DNA of 64,000 nucleotides from NCBI GenBank assembly GCA_019422525.1, contig JAHZDE010000005.1, forward strand, positions 138,502-202,501, written 5' to 3'. Positions 58,967-64,000 of the stretch are shown here, one piece after another; position 1 is the first letter of the stretch; every line of letters begins with the position of its first letter. The DNA is from Clostridiales bacterium (GTDB lineage: Bacteria > Bacillota > Clostridia > Oscillospirales > Acutalibacteraceae). The notes under the pieces are model-generated. The model saw only the letters and a list, made by a program, of their open reading frames with translations, ran no database searches and was not told the origin of the DNA. A program made the position numbers and the translations under genes.

Positions 58967-60643
58967 TTATTCAGAGGAAGTCCCATCGCCTTCACTAATC
59001 AGCAATGTTACCTCAGAACCATAAGCCAATTGTTCCCCAACTTCGTGGTTTTTATATCCCACAACTTTCCCTTTTGGGATTTCTACACTGTAGATTCGTT
59101 CTGTCACAGGTACAAAGCCTTCGTTTGTTACCCGTTCAGCCGCCTCAGCAAGCGAGAGGCCCTGTACCGGGGGCAGTTCACGAGTCGGCGCCCCCTGACT
59201 GACCACCACCACAATGGAGCCACCGCGCATCATACTTTCGCCGGGAGCTGGGTCTTGAGAAATCACTTTTCCCTCTTCCACAGTAGTACTAAAAGCCCGC
59301 TGAGAAAGTAAAATCGTATATTCCGGGTCTTCCGAAGCCGATACGCCTGCCAAAAGGTCATCATATACTTCCCCGCGCAAATCCGGTACCTCAATCATAT
59401 TTTCCATCCTGCTTTCTGAAGAAGAAAAAATACCGGATGAATCCTGCGATGAGGCTTCGCTGCTTACAGTAGAGGTGACAGAAGTTACCGCCCCCTCTCC
59501 CTCAGCGGAACTAAATAAACCAGGCTGGAACTGGAACCAAACCCAAACAATCACTGCCATTACTACCAAGCTGATTGCACAGGACACCAGAAGCCATACA
59601 AATCCCGGCATTCCGTCCGATTTCTTTTTCGGCACAGGGGGCAGCTTTTGGATGGACGCGGTCTGCTCTAAGGTAGACGTTACTGTAGGAGCTGCAGAAA
59701 GTTCTGCACGCAGTCTCTCGAATGTTTTGGTACGCTGTTCCGGCCGCACCTGCAACCCGTTTGCTAGTGCAGAAATCACATGAGGCGGCAGGCTTTTTGC
59801 TAGCTCTGTGGGAATCAGCAATCGGGAATCATCCTTCCGATATACAGCGTCCCGGGGGAGTTCCCCTGTCAAAGCAAAAAACAGCGAAGCCGTAAAGCCA
59901 TATACATCGGTAGCTTCATCCAGCGGGCAATCCATCACATACTGCTCAATAGCCGCGCATCCGGGAACCATGTCCGGGGGAAAGTCAGTATCCATCCGCC
60001 GAACCAAGTTAATGCAGAAATCCCCCAGACGCATTTTTCCGTCCTGCATAATTTTCAGGGATTCCGGGGAAATTCCTAAATGGCTTACCCCTGCTGCGTG
60101 CATAGTGCTTAACGCCGACAACACCGGCATAAACAGTTGCCGGGCGGCATTCCAGGTAAGGCTACCGCCGCTGCGCTCTACAAAATACCGCAAAGTGATG
60201 CTTTCGCTCCATTCGGAAATGGTATATGCGGTATGGTTTTCTTCAAAAATATCATAAATGGGGACAATCGCAGATAAATCCCGCATATGGGCGATTTCCC
60301 TGGCATAATTGAGGAACATGGCCAGCGATTCATCAAAGACAATCTCATTGCCTCCCGAAACCTGTACTTCTACTCCCTGTTCCTGCCGGTGACAGATGCT
60401 CTGAGGGAAAAACTCCCTAATTTCCACCACGGTATTCTGCACGGTGTCACACCCTATGTAGGTGATCCCCTCGCCATTGGATTTTTTTGCCCGGCCGACA
60501 ATATACCGCCCCTGCAAACAGGTTCTGTATGGCAAGGCATGAAGCATCTGCGGTTCCTGCGTGTTCCATCCGCACTGGGGACAAATCGCATTGCCGCCGG
60601 TGTCGGCCATACAATTCATGCAAAGATTGATATTGTCAGTCAT
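58967..60643 (-). CDS. Membrane pseudokinase with zinc ribbon and PASTA domains
   Basis: This 558-residue protein has an N-terminal zinc ribbon (Cys8, Cys11, Cys21, Cys24), a protein-kinase-like domain (about 45-315), one membrane helix (about 347-370), a Ser/Thr-rich stalk, and two PASTA modules outside the cell (about 414-484 and 487-553). The kinase domain lacks key residues: the usual VAIK lysine is Arg76 in VVEIREFFPQ, HRD is replaced by HLG (188-190) and DFG reads DFC (208-210). So it is probably catalytically dead and may sense cell-wall material through PASTA and act by binding. It follows yebC by 29 nt with a GGAGGT site. Confidence 0.85.
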   Translation of the reverse strand: MTDNINLCMNCMADTGGNAICPQCGWNTQEPQMLHALPYRTCLQGRYIVGRAKKSNGEGITYIGCDTVQNTVVEIREFFPQSICHRQEQGVEVQVSGGNEIVFDESLAMFLNYAREIAHMRDLSAIVPIYDIFEENHTAYTISEWSESITLRYFVERSGGSLTWNAARQLFMPVLSALSTMHAAGVSHLGISPESLKIMQDGKMRLGDFCINLVRRMDTDFPPDMVPGCAAIEQYVMDCPLDEATDVYGFTASLFFALTGELPRDAVYRKDDSRLLIPTELAKSLPPHVISALANGLQVRPEQRTKTFERLRAELSAAPTVTSTLEQTASIQKLPPVPKKKSDGMPGFVWLLVSCAISLVVMAVIVWVWFQFQPGLFSSAEGEGAVTSVTSTVSSEASSQDSSGIFSSSESRMENMIEVPDLRGEVYDDLLAGVSASEDPEYTILLSQRAFSTTVEEGKVISQDPAPGESMMRGGSIVVVVSQGAPTRELPPVQGLSLAEAAERVTNEGFVPVTERIYSVEIPKGKVVGYKNHEVGEQLAYGSEVTLLISEGDGTSSE

Positions 60644-60672
60644 AAAGGCGTACCTCCTATATGGCCGCCGGA

Positions 60673-61422
60673 TTATTCGTCGTCCTCGTCGGAATCCGGC
60701 GCATCCCAGTTATGCCAGACATTCTGGACGTCATCATTGTCCTCCAGCGCATCCAGCAGCTTCTGCATTTTTACAATAGAATCCTCATCGGTCAGAGTGG
60801 TATAGGTGCTGGGCACCATCTCGACTTCAGCGGAAACAAACTCATAGCCCTTGGCTTCCAAATCCTCCCGAACTCCGGAGAAATCATCCGGCTCGGTGAA
60901 AATCTCAAAAATATCCTCGTTGGCCTGGAAATCAGCTGCACCGGCTTCCAGTGCATCTTCCATCACCTGGTCCTCGTCGTGACCTTCCCGCTCAATGACG
61001 ATAACGCCTTTTTCAGAGAACATAAAGGAAACGCATCCGGTGGTTCCCAAATTTCCGCCGAACTTGTCAAAATAATGGCGGACATCAGCAGCGGTACGGT
61101 TCCGGTTATCGGTCAGTGCTTCGACAATCACAGCCACACCGTTGGGGCCATAGCCCTCGTACACCATGCTCTCATAACGGTCGGCATCGCCGTCACCAGC
61201 AGCCTTTTTAATAATTCTCTCGATGTTGTCATTGGGGACGTTGTTAGCCTTTGCCTTCGCGATGCAGTCTTTCAGCTTCGAGTTAGAAGCCGGATCAGGA
61301 CCGCCGCCTTCTTTCACGGCAACCGCCAATTCGCGGCCGATTTTGGTAAAGATTTTGGCCTTTGCGCCATCGGTTTTTTCTTTCTTTCTCTTAATATTGT
61401 TCCATTTTGAATGGCCTGACAT
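60673..61422 (-). CDS. yebC: YebC/PmpR family regulatory protein
   Basis: This family was first linked to transcription; some members have since been shown to aid translation of proline-rich stretches. The 249-residue protein starts MSGHSKWNNIKRKKEKTDGA, contains FTKIGRELAVAVKEGGGPDP, YEGYGPNGVAVIVEALTDN and ENGG-like FGGNLGTTGCVSFMF, all diagnostic. The acidic end (DSDEDDE) is common. Length is standard. Confidence 0.95.
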   Translation of the reverse strand: MSGHSKWNNIKRKKEKTDGAKAKIFTKIGRELAVAVKEGGGPDPASNSKLKDCIAKAKANNVPNDNIERIIKKAAGDGDADRYESMVYEGYGPNGVAVIVEALTDNRNRTAADVRHYFDKFGGNLGTTGCVSFMFSEKGVIVIEREGHDEDQVMEDALEAGAADFQANEDIFEIFTEPDDFSGVREDLEAKGYEFVSAEVEMVPSTYTTLTDEDSIVKMQKLLDALEDNDDVQNVWHNWDAPDSDEDDE

Positions 61423-61458
61423 TGTTTTCAGCCTCCCATAAAAGTGCTACAGATAAGT

Positions 61459-62034
61459 TTACCACATTTCCCGGGAAATAGCAAGAGAAAGCCTGTCTAA
61501 AGCCAATTTTGCCTCCTTCCACCCGCTTTTCCCTTTGTCTGTATTCATCCAGGAAAGGGTGGTGTGGAGAGTAGTATTCATAACAGAAAAGCATTGGAGA
61601 AGCTGTTTTTCCATATAGCTTTCCCCTTCCGGGCACTGGGCCCCAGCAGAAAGGAGCAGCACAGCCAGGCGGTGTTTGGCAATGGCGGGTTTGATTCCCA
61701 TGGAAAAACGTGCTTCAAAATACCGCTGGAACCTGTCAATCACGGCTTTTAGGGGAGCAGGAAAGGAAAGATTATAGATAGGCGATGCGATGACCAGCAA
61801 ATCACATTCCCGAAGCAGCCTGTCAAGCCGGTCACAGCTGTCATGAATGGCACATTCCTCATGGGAAGCACACCATCCGCAGGCTATACAAGGCTTAGGG
61901 GATTCCCGGTAGGTGTCAAAAAAGTCAATCTGACAATCTTCCTTTTCCCTAAAAGGCTGTAAGAACGTCTCCACCATCTGGGTAGTATGCCCACTTTTTC
62001 GAGGTGAGCCCAAAATCACCAGAATCTTTTTCAC
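61459..62034 (-). CDS. Iron-sulfur flavoprotein-like NAD(P)H-dependent FMN reductase
   Basis: This 191-residue protein has the flavodoxin-like fold of FMN reductases: KKILVILGSPRKSGHTTQMV at the start binds FMN phosphate. CIACGWCASHEEC (C-x2-C-x2-C-x5-C) is the compact motif of iron-sulfur flavoproteins of anaerobes, which carry a 4Fe-4S cluster. LLVIASPIYNLSFPAPLKAVID is also typical. These proteins reduce oxygen, peroxide or quinones; the partner here is unknown. No ATG fits; the GTG at 62034 has GAGAGGG at 6 nt. Upstream in-frame codons cover the pfkA terminator. Confidence 0.82.
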   Translation of the reverse strand: MKKILVILGSPRKSGHTTQMVETFLQPFREKEDCQIDFFDTYRESPKPCIACGWCASHEECAIHDSCDRLDRLLRECDLLVIASPIYNLSFPAPLKAVIDRFQRYFEARFSMGIKPAIAKHRLAVLLLSAGAQCPEGESYMEKQLLQCFSVMNTTLHTTLSWMNTDKGKSGWKEAKLALDRLSLAISREMW

Positions 62035-62105
62035 ACTTTTCCCTCTCTTTCCTGTTAGTCTGCCCTGCTTTTTCCATTCTATTTCAAAAAGTATAGAAAA
62101 GAGAA

Positions 62106-62134
62106 GCCGCCCGGAGGAATCGGCTCCGGGCGGC
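62106..62134 (-). terminator. Terminator of pfkA
   Basis: GCCGCCCGGAG/CTCCGGGCGGC perfect 11-bp stem, T/C-rich 3' side on the minus strand, about 90 nt past the pfkA stop. Confidence 0.8.
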
Positions 62135-62225
62135 AGATGATCACAAAACCTGTCCACAAAAAATTCTGCAAACCATATGTTTCAAATTCGTAGGCAGATA
62201 TAACCAGGTATCCTTCCACCTACTA

Positions 62226-63302
62226 TTAGTCACCAAAGGAAATGCCAATATCCCTTGCCGTCTGGATTTTGCTGCAATTCACCGGTACAGCTTTCAGCTT
62301 TCCGGCAACTTCCTTCAGCGGGACGGGGACAATTTCACCATTTTGCAAGGCTACCATATTCCCGTAATTCTTGTTGATAATCAGCTTTGCGGCCGCTGCG
62401 CCGAACCGGGTAGAAAGGACACGGTCATACGGGCAGGGGCTGCCGCCGCGCTGGAAATGTCCGGGAACTACCACACGAATTTCCTGAGAGAGCCTGTCCC
62501 CCAGCTCGTGGGCCAACCGGTAAGAAATGGACGGGAACTGCATGTTGGCACGGGCTGCCTTAAATTCCTTTTTGCCCATAGCGGCCTCTTCCTTGGAAAT
62601 AGCACCTTCGGCCACGGCCAAAATGGAGAAGCAGCTGCCATAGTCATTGCGGCGGCGAATCACCTTGGCAATTTTATCGGCATCATAGGGAATTTCCGGC
62701 AAAAGAATCACATCGGCGCCGCCGGCAATACCTGCTTCCAGCGTGAGCCAGCCTACCTTGTGGCCCATGACCTCTACGATGAAAATACGTCCGTGAGAGG
62801 TTGCGGTTGTGTGGATACAGTCAATTACGTTGGTAGCAATTTCCGCCGCACTGGTAAAGCCAAAGGTCATATCTGTTCCCCACACATCGTTGTCGATGGT
62901 TTTGGGCATAGACACCACATTCAGCCCCTCTTCGCTAAGCAGGTTGGCTGTTTTGTGGGTACCATTACCGCCAAGCACTACCAGACAGTCCAACTTCATC
63001 TTCTTATAGTTGTCCTTCATGTTCTTGACTTTATCCACGTTATCCTCTTCAATCTGACGCATCATTTTGAAGGGCTGACGGGAAGTGCCCAGGATGGTGC
63101 CGCCTAGGGTTAGAATTCCGGAAAAATCGCTGCGCTGCATGAGCTTATATTCTCCCTGAATCAGTCCCCGATAGCCGTCCTGAATTCCATAGATTTCCAC
63201 TTCTTTGTCATAGTACTCATACAACCCTTTGGCTACGCCGCGAATGGCCGCATTCAAGCCCTGACAATCTCCGCCGCTGGTAAGGATTCCAACTCGTTTC
63301 AT
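62226..63302 (-). CDS. pfkA: 6-phosphofructokinase
   Basis: This enzyme phosphorylates fructose 6-phosphate in glycolysis. The 358-residue protein has VGILTSGGDCQGLNAAIRG, GTILGTSRQPF, GGNGTHKT (111-118), the catalytic PKTIDND (133-139) and VEVMGHKVGWLT. In E. coli numbering it has Gly104 (pointing to ATP rather than pyrophosphate), Lys124 (usual in PPi and some ATP enzymes) and Asn in place of Asp103. ATP use is therefore likely but not certain. A promoter-like TATAAA with TTACAC 17 nt upstream lies before the ATG at 63302. Confidence 0.9.
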   Translation of the reverse strand: MKRVGILTSGGDCQGLNAAIRGVAKGLYEYYDKEVEIYGIQDGYRGLIQGEYKLMQRSDFSGILTLGGTILGTSRQPFKMMRQIEEDNVDKVKNMKDNYKKMKLDCLVVLGGNGTHKTANLLSEEGLNVVSMPKTIDNDVWGTDMTFGFTSAAEIATNVIDCIHTTATSHGRIFIVEVMGHKVGWLTLEAGIAGGADVILLPEIPYDADKIAKVIRRRNDYGSCFSILAVAEGAISKEEAAMGKKEFKAARANMQFPSISYRLAHELGDRLSQEIRVVVPGHFQRGGSPCPYDRVLSTRFGAAAAKLIINKNYGNMVALQNGEIVPVPLKEVAGKLKAVPVNCSKIQTARDIGISFGD

Positions 63303-63374
63303 CCCAAATCACATCCATTCCAATAATTTTATACAAAGGCTCTCTTTTCAGTGTAACGCTTTTGGGAGAAAATA

Positions 63375-64000
63375 TCAATCATTTTTTAAATCCGCACTCC
63401 GAATAGGCACAAAAGGATGCTCTTCTGACAGCTTTTCCTTGCCCTTGACGGCCTGCTGGGCCAGCTTGGAAAATTCGCGCTGACAGTTGTGGGCCACTTT
63501 TCCCCGCCGTTCTACATGCACATAAGTGGTATCCGGCAGCTGCATACGGGCATTGGTGGTATCCTCCAGCATCAAATCCAAAATGGAGAAAGCGCGCTCT
63601 TTCAAATCCGGGTCTTCAATGGGGAATACCAGTTCTACGCGGCGGTCCAGGTTCCGGGGCATCCAGTCCGCAGAGCCCATATAGATTTTTGGGTTCCCGG
63701 CATTTTCAAACCGGAAAATACGGCTGTGCTCCAACAGCTGGCCCACAATGCTAATAACGGTAATGTGTTCGCTGATGCCCGGTACACCAGGAACCAGGCA
63801 ACAAATTCCCCGGACTATCAGTTTTACGGGGACGTTAGCCTGAGAAGCCTTATACAATAGCCGAATGATTTCCGGGTCCACCAAGGAGTTTACCTTAGCG
63901 GTGATTCCGCTGGGCAATCCCTTTTGCGCGTTTTCAATTTCCCTTTCAATCATCATGCGGAAAAACGGGCGCATCCCGTGAGGCGCTACCACAAATTTGT
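63375..64000 (-). CDS. ppk: Polyphosphate kinase, C-terminal part
   Basis: The gene runs off the right edge; about 208 codons of the end are present. They match the C-terminal domains of polyphosphate kinase 1: APHGMRPFF, SLVDPEIIRLLYKASQANVP, LIVRGICCLVPGVPGISEH, GQLLEHSRIFRFENAGNPK and SADWMPRNLDRRVE, the last holding phosphate-binding Arg residues. PPK1 polymerises phosphate from ATP reversibly. The frame continues KFV upstream of the first in-window GTG, so that codon is not the start. It ends 73 nt before pfkA. Confidence 0.93.
   Translation of the reverse strand, partial: KFVVAPHGMRPFFRMMIEREIENAQKGLPSGITAKVNSLVDPEIIRLLYKASQANVPVKLIVRGICCLVPGVPGISEHITVISIVGQLLEHSRIFRFENAGNPKIYMGSADWMPRNLDRRVELVFPIEDPDLKERAFSILDLMLEDTTNARMQLPDTTYVHVERRGKVAHNCQREFSKLAQQAVKGKEKLSEEHPFVPIRSADLKND

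Overview
The window looks like chromosome from an anaerobic Gram-positive bacterium of the class Clostridia, most likely Oscillospiraceae-like. The evidence is consensus sigma-A promoters with strong AGGAGG ribosome sites, many GTG and TTG starts, lipobox lipoproteins, the rpsF-ssb-rpsR cluster, separate secD and secF, an oxygen-independent cobalamin pathway, and a rubredoxin fusion. No genus can be assigned from sequence alone. There is no plasmid, prophage, CRISPR array, tRNA or rRNA gene in the window.

Layout: 1-2.4 kb holds the 5' part of a secreted protein gene and a MATE exporter. 2.4-9.9 kb is a visibly more A+T-rich accessory block: a minus-strand unit of two paralogous lipoproteins plus an ABC exporter, and two small plus-strand membrane-protein genes. 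10.0-29.1 kb is one long minus-strand unit, cbiM-N-Q-O-K-D-L-F-G-H-J-ET-A-cobT-U-S-(cobU-like)-cobC-cbiB-cobD-cbiP-cobO, led by a cobalamin riboswitch. 29.5-30.1 kb is cbiC under its own promoter. 30.3-37.0 kb is a divergent plus-strand unit, hemA-(precorrin-2 dehydrogenase)-hemC-cobA/hemD-hemB-hemL, led by a second cobalamin riboswitch. Together these units encode the route from glutamyl-tRNA to adenosylcobalamin with early (anaerobic) cobalt insertion, plus an ECF cobalt importer. Late heme genes, DMB-synthesis genes and a threonine kinase are absent from the window.

The remainder is mostly core genome. 37.2-39.2 kb is a patchy region with a YczE-like membrane protein, a lipoprotein gene with a probable start-proximal frameshift, and a decayed recombinase-like remnant. 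It is followed by tmRNA and smpB, a DUF3892 gene, a uracil/xanthine permease, a flavin reductase-rubredoxin fusion, rarA, glyA, secD-secF and an aminotransferase. Next come larE-larB-larC (nickel-pincer cofactor; larC is split by a frameshift at a run of nine A), asnS, a zinc-ribbon/DUF2628 membrane protein, galU and rpsF-ssb-rpsR. The last part holds a metal-dependent amidohydrolase, a 50-residue membrane peptide, a PASTA-domain pseudokinase, a yebC-family regulator, an iron-sulfur flavoprotein, pfkA and the 3' part of ppk.

I found no wholly new multi-gene system that I can defend. The most unusual items are the lipoprotein-pair/ABC unit, the chain of hairpins between cbiF and cbiG, the CobU-like short protein, the larC slip site, the catalytically dead PASTA kinase, and the palindrome upstream of the small membrane genes.
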